From positions 1,362,001 to 1,426,000 of the forward strand of contig CP168152.1 in the NCBI GenBank assembly GCA_041545745.1: a stretch of 64,000 nt of DNA. The letters are read 5' to 3'. The notes under the pieces were generated by a model, which was not told the DNA's origin, searched no databases, and saw only the letters and a program-made list of their open reading frames with translations. The position numbers and the translations under genes were made by a program. This document shows positions 16,402 through 23,834 of the stretch, in pieces (the stretch's first letter is position 1; each line of letters begins with the position of its first letter). Source of the DNA: Stenotrophomonas indicatrix (lineage in GTDB: Bacteria; Pseudomonadota; Gammaproteobacteria; Xanthomonadales; Xanthomonadaceae).

Positions 16402-16791
16402 ATGGCAACTGAACTGACGATGCTGGCGTGGGCGATGCTGCTGGGTTTCGTCTACATCTTCGCCGCCTCCACTGTGGTCACCCGCGAGCGCGGGATGAAA
16501 TGGAACGCCTCGGCACGCGACGACTCGTCCAAGCCGCTGAGCCCGCTGGCAGGCAGGCTGCAGCGGGCGCAATCCAACTTCTTCGAGACCTTCCCGTTCT
16601 TCGCCGCCGCTGCGATTGCGGTGGTGGTGGCCGGGCGGGGCAGCGACACCACCGCGCTGGCGGCACAGATCTACTTCTGGGCACGTGTGGTGTACCTGCC
16701 GCTGTATGCGGCCGGCGTGCCCTATGTGCGCAGCCTGGTCTGGCTGGTATCCATCGTGGCAATCCTGGCGCTGGTGTGCGCGCTGCTGTGA
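16402..16791 (+). CDS. MAPEG-family membrane protein
   Basis: A 129-residue inner-membrane protein with four hydrophobic segments, the normal size and layout for bacterial MAPEG (membrane-associated eicosanoid/glutathione metabolism) proteins. RAQSNFFETFPFFAAAAIAVV is the typical segment (RAxxNxxExxPxF), followed by ARVVYLPLYAAGVPYVRSLVW. ATG 16402 is chosen because the family starts just before the first helix; a GTG four codons earlier is possible. Bacterial members are poorly characterised; glutathione-linked chemistry is inferred from the family only. Confidence 0.85.
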   Translation: MATELTMLAWAMLLGFVYIFAASTVVTRERGMKWNASARDDSSKPLSPLAGRLQRAQSNFFETFPFFAAAAIAVVVAGRGSDTTALAAQIYFWARVVYLPLYAAGVPYVRSLVWLVSIVAILALVCALL

Positions 16792-16871
16792 CGCGCAGCT
16801 GATCCAGATCAAGGCCGGTCAGGCACGCAGCGCTATGCTGGCCGCGACTGGATCAACGGCAGGAGGCGCGC

Positions 16872-18050
16872 ATGCGCAGGATGGACGTGGTGGTGGTCGG
16901 TGCCGGGCCGGCCGGGTTGTGCTTTGCGCGCGCACTGGCTGCTACCGGCCTGCAGGTCGGGCTGGTCGAGGCGCAGCCGCGCCAGGCCTTGGCCGAGGCC
17001 GCCTTCGATGGCCGTGAAATCGCCCTGACCCATGCGTCGCGGCAGAGCCTGGAACGGCTTGGCCTGTGGCAACGCCTGCCCGAGACCGAGGTTGCCGAGC
17101 TGCGCGATGCGCGGGTGATGAACGGCGGGTCGCCATTCGCGCTGACCTTCGCCAGCAGCCAGGTCGACGGCCAGCCGCTGGGCTGGCTGGTGCCCAACCA
17201 TCTGATCCGCCGCGCGGCCTGGCAGACAGTGCAGGGCCAGGACGGGCTGGAGCTGTTCGATGGTCGCAAGGTGCAAGCGGTGCGCGCCGACAGCCAGGGC
17301 CACGTGGTGCGCCTGGATGATGGCAGCGAACTGCACGCGCGCCTGCTGGTGTGCGCCGACAGCCGCTTCTCCGGCACCCGCCGCATGCTTGGCATCGGTG
17401 CGCAGATGCGTGACTTCGGCAAGTCGATGCTGGTCTGCAGGATGCAGGTCGAGCGCGATCATCACCACACGGCGTGGGAGTGGTTCGGCTATGGCCGCAC
17501 GATGGCGCTGCTGCCGCTCAACGAAGGCCAGGCATCGGCGGTGATCACCCTGCCGCCGCGGCAGATCGAAGAACTGCTGGCGATGGATGAGATTGCGTTC
17601 GGGGACGCCATCAGCGGTTTCTTCGAGCATCGGCTGGGGCGCATGCAGCCGGTGGCGACGCCGCAGGCTTATCCCCTTGTCGGGGTATATGCGCACCGCT
17701 TCGTGGGCGAACGTTCGGCTCTGATCGGCGATGCAGCGGTGGGCATGCACCCGGTCACCGCGCATGGTTTCAACCTGGGCCTGGCCAGTGCGCAGCGGCT
17801 GGCGCAGGGCATCGCCGAGCAGCAGCGGCGCGGGGCGGACATCGCCGCCGCCGGCGTGCTGGGCAGCTACCAGCGCGGACATCGGCTGGCGGCGCGGCCG
17901 CTGTATGAAGCGACCAATGCGATTGCCAGCCTGTATACCGACGACCGCCGGCCGGCGCGTCTGTTGCGTGCTGCCGGGTTGCGTGTGGCGCAGGGAGTGG
18001 CGCCGTTCCGGCAGCTGATTGCCGCCCACCTGACCCAGCGCGTGGCCTGA
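16872..18050 (+). CDS. ubiM: FAD-dependent ubiquinone hydroxylase, UbiM-type
   Basis: A 392-residue flavoprotein monooxygenase of the UbiH/F/I/M group, which hydroxylates the ubiquinone ring at the inner membrane. The FAD-binding GAGPAGL motif is at residues 11-17, the DG-type motif in the middle (LLVCADSRFSGTR), and the second FAD motif LIGDAAVGMHPVTAHGFNLGL near 285-305. MHPVTAHGFNLGL matches the form I associate with UbiM (5-demethoxyubiquinol hydroxylase). Assignment within the group is less sure than the family itself. It stands alone, convergent with the S4-domain gene. Confidence 0.78.
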   Translation: MRRMDVVVVGAGPAGLCFARALAATGLQVGLVEAQPRQALAEAAFDGREIALTHASRQSLERLGLWQRLPETEVAELRDARVMNGGSPFALTFASSQVDGQPLGWLVPNHLIRRAAWQTVQGQDGLELFDGRKVQAVRADSQGHVVRLDDGSELHARLLVCADSRFSGTRRMLGIGAQMRDFGKSMLVCRMQVERDHHHTAWEWFGYGRTMALLPLNEGQASAVITLPPRQIEELLAMDEIAFGDAISGFFEHRLGRMQPVATPQAYPLVGVYAHRFVGERSALIGDAAVGMHPVTAHGFNLGLASAQRLAQGIAEQQRRGADIAAAGVLGSYQRGHRLAARPLYEATNAIASLYTDDRRPARLLRAAGLRVAQGVAPFRQLIAAHLTQRVA

Positions 18051-18065
18051 CGGCCGCGCGGTGAC

Positions 18066-18287
18066 TCAAACGGCGGCCAGCACCCGGATCTGGCTGTCGT
18101 TGAACTCGACCACCTGGCCTGCGCGGATCTTGCAGGCCTTGCGCAGCTCGACCTCGCCATCGACCAGCACTAGGCCTTCGCTGATGACCATCTTGGCCTC
18201 GCCGCCGCTGGTGACCAGGTCGGCCAGCTTCAGCAACTGCTTGAGTTCGACGTAGTCGCCGTCGAGGTCGAATTCGAGGATCTGCAT
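18066..18287 (-). CDS. S4-domain RNA-binding protein (YbcJ-like)
   Basis: A 73-residue protein that is essentially one S4 domain: EFDLDGDYVELKQLLKLADL, then TSGGEAKMVISEGLVLVDGE, then AGQVVEFNDSQIRV. It matches the YbcJ group of small cytoplasmic RNA-binding proteins, which bind structured RNA but whose targets are not well defined. Stop codon is 15 bases from the convergent ubiM end. Confidence 0.88.
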   Translation of the reverse strand: MQILEFDLDGDYVELKQLLKLADLVTSGGEAKMVISEGLVLVDGEVELRKACKIRAGQVVEFNDSQIRVLAAV

Positions 18288-18351
18288 GGAACGGGGTTTC
18301 CTGGGGCTGGCGCTGCAGGGCAGGGCCTGCAGCGGTAGAATGGGCGCTCAT

Positions 18352-18556
18352 TGTGCGCCACGGCGGGCCGTAACGGCATGCCGGTGGTGTTCCTGTACAC
18401 CATGTTCAGGAACAGTGCGGTATCATTCCGCTCTGAGCGAGTGAAACCTCAGCTTCAACCGAGCAGCGCCAGGGCACGCGATAAGAAGGGCGCCCAAAGC
18501 GCGGAATCCCCCTTTTTTCGCCTGCCATGCTCGTGGCAGTGCCTTCGGAGTTCCCC
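18352..18556 (+). promoter_or_regulatory. Probable long leader of deaD
   Basis: The 205 bases between the divergent S4-protein region and deaD hold no gene. They include GTTCCTG..CAGGAAC (about 18387-18412) as a hairpin and a CGCGGAATCCCCCTTTTTTC stretch (18501-18520) shortly before the start codon. Leaders of this length regulate deaD/csdA in other bacteria; nothing here proves it. Confidence 0.35.
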
Positions 18557-20485
18557 ATGTCCCAAGAAACCCAAGCGCAGCTGCAGTTCGCGCAGCTCGG
18601 CCTGTCCGATTCCGTCATGCAGGCTGTCACTGCCATCGGCTACGAAACGCCGTCGCCGATCCAGGCTGCCACCATCCCGGCGATGCTGGAAGGCCGCGAC
18701 GTGCTGGGCCAGGCCCAGACCGGTACCGGCAAGACCGCAGCCTTCGCGCTGCCGGTGCTGTCCAACATCGACCTGCAGCAGATCAAGCCGCAGGCCCTGG
18801 TGCTGGCACCGACCCGTGAGCTGGCCATCCAGGTTGCCGAGGCGTTCCAGTCCTATTCCTCGAAGATCCCCGGCTTCCGCGTGTTGCCGGTGTACGGCGG
18901 CCAGCCGTACGGCCAGCAGCTGACGGCCCTGCGCCGCGGTGTGCACATCGTGGTCGGTACCCCCGGCCGCGTCATCGACCATCTGAACCGCAGCACGCTT
19001 GACCTGTCCGAGCTGAAGACGCTGGTGCTGGACGAAGCCGATGAAATGCTGCGCATGGGCTTCATCGACGACGTCGAAGCGGTGCTGAAGAAGCTGCCGG
19101 AGAAGCGCCAGGTGGCGCTGTTCTCGGCCACCATGCCGCCGGCCATCCGTCGCATCGCGCAGACCTACCTGAAGGACCCGGTCGAAGTCACCATCGCGAC
19201 CAAGACCACCACCTCGGCCAACATCCGCCAGCGCTACTGGTGGGTGAGCGGCATGCACAAGCTGGACGCGCTGACCCGCATCCTGGAAGTCGAGCCGTTC
19301 GACGCGATGATCGTCTTCGCGCGCACCAAGGCCGGCACCGAGGAACTGGCCAGCAAGCTGCAGGCCCGTGGCCTGGCCGCTGCCGCCATCAACGGTGACA
19401 TGCAGCAGGCCCAGCGTGAGCGCACCATCGCCATGCTGAAGGAAGGCAAGCTGGACATCCTGGTCGCCACCGACGTGGCTGCCCGTGGCCTGGACGTGGA
19501 GCGCATCAGCCACGTGCTGAACTACGACATCCCGTACGACACCGAAAGCTACGTGCACCGTATCGGCCGTACCGGTCGTGCCGGCCGTAGCGGTGAAGCG
19601 ATCCTGTTCGCCACCCCGCGCGAAAAGGGCATGCTGCGCCAGATCGAGCGCGCGACCCGCCAGCCGATCGAAGAAATGCAGCTGCCGAGCGTGGAAGCGG
19701 TCAACGACAACCGCATCAACAAGTTCACCTCGCGCATCACCGAGACCCTGGGCCAGGGCGGCCTGGACTTCTACCGCCAGCTGCTGGAGCGCTTCGAGGC
19801 CGAGCAGAACGTGCCGGCCATCGAAGTGGCCGCCGCACTGGCCAAGATGATGCAGGGCGATACCCCGTTCCTGCTGCAGCCGCCGGTGCGCGCACCGCGC
19901 GAAGAGCGCGCGCCGCGTGAGCGTTTCGAGCGCACTGAGCGCCCGGAACGTGGCGACCGCAACGAGCGCGGCCCGCGCTTCGAGCGTGGTCCGCGTCGTG
20001 ACGATGCCGAAGGTGGCTTCGAGCAGCGTCCGCGCCGTGACGTGCCGCCGCGCGGTGCGCCGGAGCAGGGCATGGAGACCTACCGCATCTCGGTCGGCCA
20101 CCAGCATGGCGTGAAGCCGGCCAACATCGTCGGCGCCATCGCCAACGAAGCTGGTCTGGAAAGCCGCTTCATCGGTCGCATCGACATCCACGACGACTTC
20201 TCGCTGCTGGATCTGCCGGCACAGATGCCGTCGGACGTGCTGACCCACCTGCAGAAGGTGTGGGTGTCCGGCCAGCAGCTGCAGATGCGCCCGTTGGCGG
20301 CCGGTGAAGAGGTCAATCCGGCGCCGCGTCCGTTCAAGCCGCGCTTCGACAAGCGTGGTCCGGGCGGTCCGGGTGGCCCGGGCGGTCCGCGTCGCAGTGG
20401 TCCGGGTGGCCCCGGCGGCGACCGTGACAGCCGTCCGCCGCGTCGTGATGGCTTCAACAAGCCGCGCGGCCCGCGCAGCTTCTAG
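18557..20485 (+). CDS. deaD: DEAD-box RNA helicase DeaD/CsdA
   Basis: A 642-residue ATP-dependent RNA helicase acting in cold adaptation, ribosome assembly and mRNA turnover. Q motif GYETPSPIQ, Walker A AQTGTGKT (about 52-59), DEAD box VLDEADEM (about 155-162), SAT (about 190) and HRIGRTGRAGR (about 332-342) are intact. A charged Arg/Glu linker (about 450-495) precedes a DbpA-type RNA-binding domain (METYRISVGHQHGVKPANIV onward) and an Arg/Gly tail (about 600-642). Start ATG 18557 matches the family. The roughly 200-base upstream region suggests a long leader, as in cold-shock genes. Confidence 0.95.
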   Translation: MSQETQAQLQFAQLGLSDSVMQAVTAIGYETPSPIQAATIPAMLEGRDVLGQAQTGTGKTAAFALPVLSNIDLQQIKPQALVLAPTRELAIQVAEAFQSYSSKIPGFRVLPVYGGQPYGQQLTALRRGVHIVVGTPGRVIDHLNRSTLDLSELKTLVLDEADEMLRMGFIDDVEAVLKKLPEKRQVALFSATMPPAIRRIAQTYLKDPVEVTIATKTTTSANIRQRYWWVSGMHKLDALTRILEVEPFDAMIVFARTKAGTEELASKLQARGLAAAAINGDMQQAQRERTIAMLKEGKLDILVATDVAARGLDVERISHVLNYDIPYDTESYVHRIGRTGRAGRSGEAILFATPREKGMLRQIERATRQPIEEMQLPSVEAVNDNRINKFTSRITETLGQGGLDFYRQLLERFEAEQNVPAIEVAAALAKMMQGDTPFLLQPPVRAPREERAPRERFERTERPERGDRNERGPRFERGPRRDDAEGGFEQRPRRDVPPRGAPEQGMETYRISVGHQHGVKPANIVGAIANEAGLESRFIGRIDIHDDFSLLDLPAQMPSDVLTHLQKVWVSGQQLQMRPLAAGEEVNPAPRPFKPRFDKRGPGGPGGPGGPRRSGPGGPGGDRDSRPPRRDGFNKPRGPRSF

Positions 20486-20505
20486 GCCGCGCTGAAGTAG
20501 ATGAA

Positions 20506-20535
20506 CAACGCCAGCCTCCGGGTTGGCGTTGTCTT
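20506..20535 (+). terminator. Rho-independent terminator of deaD
   Basis: CAACGCCAGCC / GGTTGGCGTTG stem with a TCCG loop, followed by TCTTTT, 20 bases after the deaD stop. Confidence 0.9.
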
Positions 20536-20673
20536 TTGTGCAATGTCAGGCATGCTCGCTCCGACCTGCCGGTCACCGGCCAGGTCCGGTTTCGCATGGC
20601 CCACACATCACCGGTTCTAGGCTGGCGCGGTTCCGTAGGAGATTGTCACCGCAGCACATTCGGGGGATCCAGG

Positions 20674-23097
20674 ATGGGTAGAAGTGGCAGGGACCAGCAG
20701 CGCCGACGGGTACCGATGACCCGCGGGCTGGGACTGCGTTTTGCGCTGTTGACGGGCATGGCGATCGGACTGGTCGCGCTGTCGGCCGTGATCCAGGAGC
20801 TGCAGGCGGCATCGACCGCGTGGATCGCAGGGCAGGGCTACTGGTCGAGGGGGCAGCAGGACGCCACCGCAGCGCTCAGCCGTTACCTGGCACGTGGCCA
20901 TCTGCAGGATCTGCACGATGCCCAACGGGCACTGCAGGTTCCGCTGGGTGATCTGCAGGCTCGCAAAGCGCTGGAGCAACCCGAACCGGACGAGGCGATA
21001 GCGCGGGCCGGCTTCCTGCGTGGCGGTAACGCCCGCGCTGATATTCCAAGGCTGATCTTCTCGTTCCGCCATGCGCGCGATGTCGGTGCCTTCCGCGAGG
21101 CCACCGGGTTGTGGCGGCAGACCGACGCGGACCTGTTGGCCCTGCAGGCGTTGTCGGAGGAGCTGCAACGCCGCCATGGTTCGGGACCGCTGGACGAGGC
21201 GACCGTGGACGAATACCTGCACCGGTTGCGTCGCATCGACCATCAATTGCGGGAGCAGGCGCAGGCGTTCTCGCAGGCGCTGCTGCGCATGGCCCACGCG
21301 GTGCGCATCGCGACCCTGGCCGTGGGCGGCCTGTCGGTCCTGCTGATCAGCCTGATGGCGGTGGCCTTGGCGCGCCGGGTCGGCAAGGACCTTACCGAGC
21401 ACGAGAGCCGCTTCCGGGCCGCCTTCTACCAGGCCAACGTCGGCATGCTCAAGCTGGATGCCGCTGGCCGAATAGTGGAGGCCAACCAGGCGATGGCCGA
21501 TATCCTCGACCATCGCCGTGACGTGCTGCTGCAGATGTCGCTGGCGGAGCTGCTGATGGAGGGCGAGCTGGTGATCGATGGCGGTGGCCGAATCGATTGG
21601 GATCGCCAACTGCGACCGGGCGAACTGCGCTTCCGGCGTCGCGACGGCAGCCTGGTGTGGGGACGCTGGAGTGGTACCGGCGTGCGCACCGCCAGCGGTG
21701 GCCTGTCGGTGTTCGCCATCGTCGAGGATGTCAGCCAGAACCATGCCCTGGCGCGCGAGATAGAGCACCACGCCAGCCATGACCCACTGACCGGCCTGAT
21801 CAATCGCCGCGAGATCGAGCGTCTGCTGGAAAAATCCCTGCTGCAGGTCCGCTCCGACGGTGGAACCCACGCACTCGGCTATATCAACCTGGACCACTTC
21901 AAGCTGGTCAACGACAGCTTCGGCCACGCAGCCGGCGACCAGATGCTGCGCAGCTTCGCCGAGTACCTGGTCGGTGCGGTGCGTGACGGCGACTGGGTCG
22001 GCCGCCTGGGCGCAGACGAGTTCGCGGTGTTCCTCGCCCGCGCCAACCAGGATGAAGCCAAGCGCGTGCTGCAGCGGCTGATCCGCAACCTGGGCCAAGC
22101 CACGTTCCCGATCAGCGAAGGCAGTCCGCAGCTGAGCTGCAGCGTGGGCGTGGTCGAAGTGACGGCCGAGGCGCCGGACGCGAACTGGTTGATGAGCGCC
22201 GCCGACAGTGCCTGCTATGCAGCCAAGCAGGCCGGTCGCAACCGCGTGCATTGCTTCAACGAGAACCGGTTGGCCCTGGAGGAACGGCGGTTGGAGGCCG
22301 AGCGCCTGCAGCGGGTCAGCCGTGCCATGGCCGAGAACCGGATGCTGTTGTATGCGCAGCGCATCGCCAAGGTGGGTGATCCGTCCTACCTGCACTACGA
22401 AGTGCTGGTGCGCATGCGTGACAGCGATGGCGTGCTGCACCTTCCAGGCCAGTTCATGCCAGCGGTGGAACGCTATGGCATGGCGGTGGTGCTGGACCGG
22501 CACGTGCTCGGCCTACTGTTCCGCCACCTGCAGGTGTGCCCGGCACACGTACGCCTGCTGGGCCTGTGCAACGTCAATGTGTCGGCCCAGTCGATCGCCG
22601 AGCCGGGATTCCTGGCGTTCGTCTGCGACCTGCTGGAGCGCAACCGCGCACTGGCGTCCAAGCTCTGTTTCGAGATCACCGAAACCGCAGCGATCGGCAA
22701 CCTGAGCCAGGCACGGGCCTTCATCGACGCGGTCAAGGCGCGCGGATGCCGGGTGGCGCTGGATGATTTCGGCTCGGGCCTGTCCTCGTTCGGCTATCTG
22801 CGGCAGCTGCCGGCGGACATGCTGAAGATCGATGGAGCCTTCGTGCGCGACATGGACACCGATCCGGTCAGTCGTGCCAGCGTGCGCGCGATCAGCGAGC
22901 TGGGCCGCGAACTGCAGATGGAGGTGGTGGCCGAGTGGGTGGAGACCATAGAGGTTGCCGAGGCGCTGGCCGGGATGGGCGTGCAGGGCCTGCAGGGCTA
23001 TGCCATTGAACGGCCGCAGCCGCTGGAACGGCTGACCCTGGCCGACCTGCGGCCGATGCGGTTGGCCGGCACGCAGGGGCCATCGGCTGCCGGCTGA
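20674..23097 (+). CDS. Membrane-bound PAS-GGDEF-EAL protein, degenerate GGDEF, probable c-di-GMP phosphodiesterase
   Basis: An 807-residue inner-membrane signalling protein: first helix about 15-35, periplasmic sensor to about 245, second helix about 250-275, a PAS domain (FRAAFYQANVGMLKLDAAGR), GGDEF and EAL domains. The GGDEF signature reads LGADEF, so the second Gly is Ala and cyclase activity is doubtful. The EAL domain begins YEVLVRM (Val for Ala) but keeps the catalytic Glu, the FEITET, LDDFGSG and LKIDGAFV segments, so hydrolysis of c-di-GMP is plausible. Start ATG 20674 has GGGGGATCCAGG before it; ATG 20716 is an alternative. Confidence 0.85.
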   Translation: MGRSGRDQQRRRVPMTRGLGLRFALLTGMAIGLVALSAVIQELQAASTAWIAGQGYWSRGQQDATAALSRYLARGHLQDLHDAQRALQVPLGDLQARKALEQPEPDEAIARAGFLRGGNARADIPRLIFSFRHARDVGAFREATGLWRQTDADLLALQALSEELQRRHGSGPLDEATVDEYLHRLRRIDHQLREQAQAFSQALLRMAHAVRIATLAVGGLSVLLISLMAVALARRVGKDLTEHESRFRAAFYQANVGMLKLDAAGRIVEANQAMADILDHRRDVLLQMSLAELLMEGELVIDGGGRIDWDRQLRPGELRFRRRDGSLVWGRWSGTGVRTASGGLSVFAIVEDVSQNHALAREIEHHASHDPLTGLINRREIERLLEKSLLQVRSDGGTHALGYINLDHFKLVNDSFGHAAGDQMLRSFAEYLVGAVRDGDWVGRLGADEFAVFLARANQDEAKRVLQRLIRNLGQATFPISEGSPQLSCSVGVVEVTAEAPDANWLMSAADSACYAAKQAGRNRVHCFNENRLALEERRLEAERLQRVSRAMAENRMLLYAQRIAKVGDPSYLHYEVLVRMRDSDGVLHLPGQFMPAVERYGMAVVLDRHVLGLLFRHLQVCPAHVRLLGLCNVNVSAQSIAEPGFLAFVCDLLERNRALASKLCFEITETAAIGNLSQARAFIDAVKARGCRVALDDFGSGLSSFGYLRQLPADMLKIDGAFVRDMDTDPVSRASVRAISELGRELQMEVVAEWVETIEVAEALAGMGVQGLQGYAIERPQPLERLTLADLRPMRLAGTQGPSAAG

Positions 23098-23101
23098 AGG
23101 T

Positions 23102-23375
23102 GTTGCGGCCGGGCGGCGCCCGGCACCCGCTGTAGTGCCGGCCGCTGGCCGGCAACCTCAACAGCAACAGCAACAGCTGCATTCCGTGGGATGGCGGGGT
23201 GGGTCCGGTTGCGGGGGACGCCGCAAGTCCCCCTCCGGGGCCCGGCCCAGCCGCTGGCGGCTGTGCGTTCGGGCGCTTGCGAAGCAGTGCTTCGCAAGCA
23301 AAACGCCCTCACCCCTGTAAGCTCGGTCGCGCCATCCAGGCGCTCACGCCCCCACAACCGGACCCACCCCGCCTT
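23102..23375 (+). repeat. Covarying palindrome element, copy 3, with expanded core
   Basis: GC hairpin (23104-23124), a SMAG element (23132-23154) and a CAACAGCAACAG tract (about 23156-23180) precede 25-base arms 23193-23217 and 23349-23373 with one mismatch. The core is 131 bases instead of about 52, because extra hairpins (for example GCTTGCGAAGC / GCTTCGCAAGC) replace the TACGT part. The inner hairpin GCGCC / GGCGC (23329-23343) has lost one base of the usual loop. Confidence 0.8.
23132..23154 (+). repeat. SMAG-type REP element
   Basis: GTAGTGCCGGCCGCTGGCC followed by GGCA: the second common subtype, identical to the copies at 26267 and 37547. Confidence 0.9.
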
Positions 23376-23423
23376 CGACAGATCTGCGCGATCTGTCGGA
23401 ATGGCCTGGCCTGCTCCTGGTGG

Positions 23424-23466
23424 GTGTCGACCTTGGTCGACACGTAGATCCACGCCATGCGTGGAT
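23424..23466 (+). repeat. Hairpin plus SMAG element
   Basis: GTGTCGACCTTGGTCGACAC (23424-23443) is followed at once by GTAG and the ATCCACGC / GCGTGGAT hairpin (23444-23466), the same joint found at 13786-13828. An inverted, degenerate copy without CTAC lies at 23511-23530, and an ATCGAA-ATA-TTCGAT palindrome sits between them. Confidence 0.85.
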
Positions 23467-23552
23467 GCTCTTCGTCCAATTATCGAAATATTCGATTTCG
23501 ATGGAGTTTCATCCACGCATGACGGGGATCCAGCAGACGCCAGGACGCTGTC

Positions 23553-23730
23553 AGGGGTGGGGCGGTATGGGCAGGCAGGACCGTTGGCGCCATGGATGGC
23601 GCCATCGAGCCCCCATGGACGGGTTTACGGCGTGTCCTGCCTGCCCATACCGCCCCGCCCACCTCGGTAGCCGCTTTCGCTGTTGCCGTTGCTCCGGCCT
23701 CTGCGGGCGCCGGGCGGCAGCCCGGCCAAC
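23553..23730 (-). repeat. Covarying palindrome element, copy 4 (minus orientation)
   Basis: 27-base arms 23555-23581 and 23634-23660 (one mismatch) are different in sequence from those of copies 2 and 3. The 52-base core on the minus strand has CCCGTCCATGGGGGCTCG and inner hairpin GGCGCCAT-CC-ATGGCGCC (23586-23603). A CAACGGCAACAG tract and a GC hairpin (23704-23727) follow in minus orientation. Copies 3 and 4 face each other and fill most of the 737-base gap between the two c-di-GMP genes. Confidence 0.85.
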
Positions 23731-23834
23731 ACCCTCACCACTTTGGTCTACACATCGGCGGTGCCTTCGACTGCGATAATGCCGCCAGGGGCGACGCGCA
23801 GTGGGCGCGGACGTAAGCAGTAACAGGACGTGGC

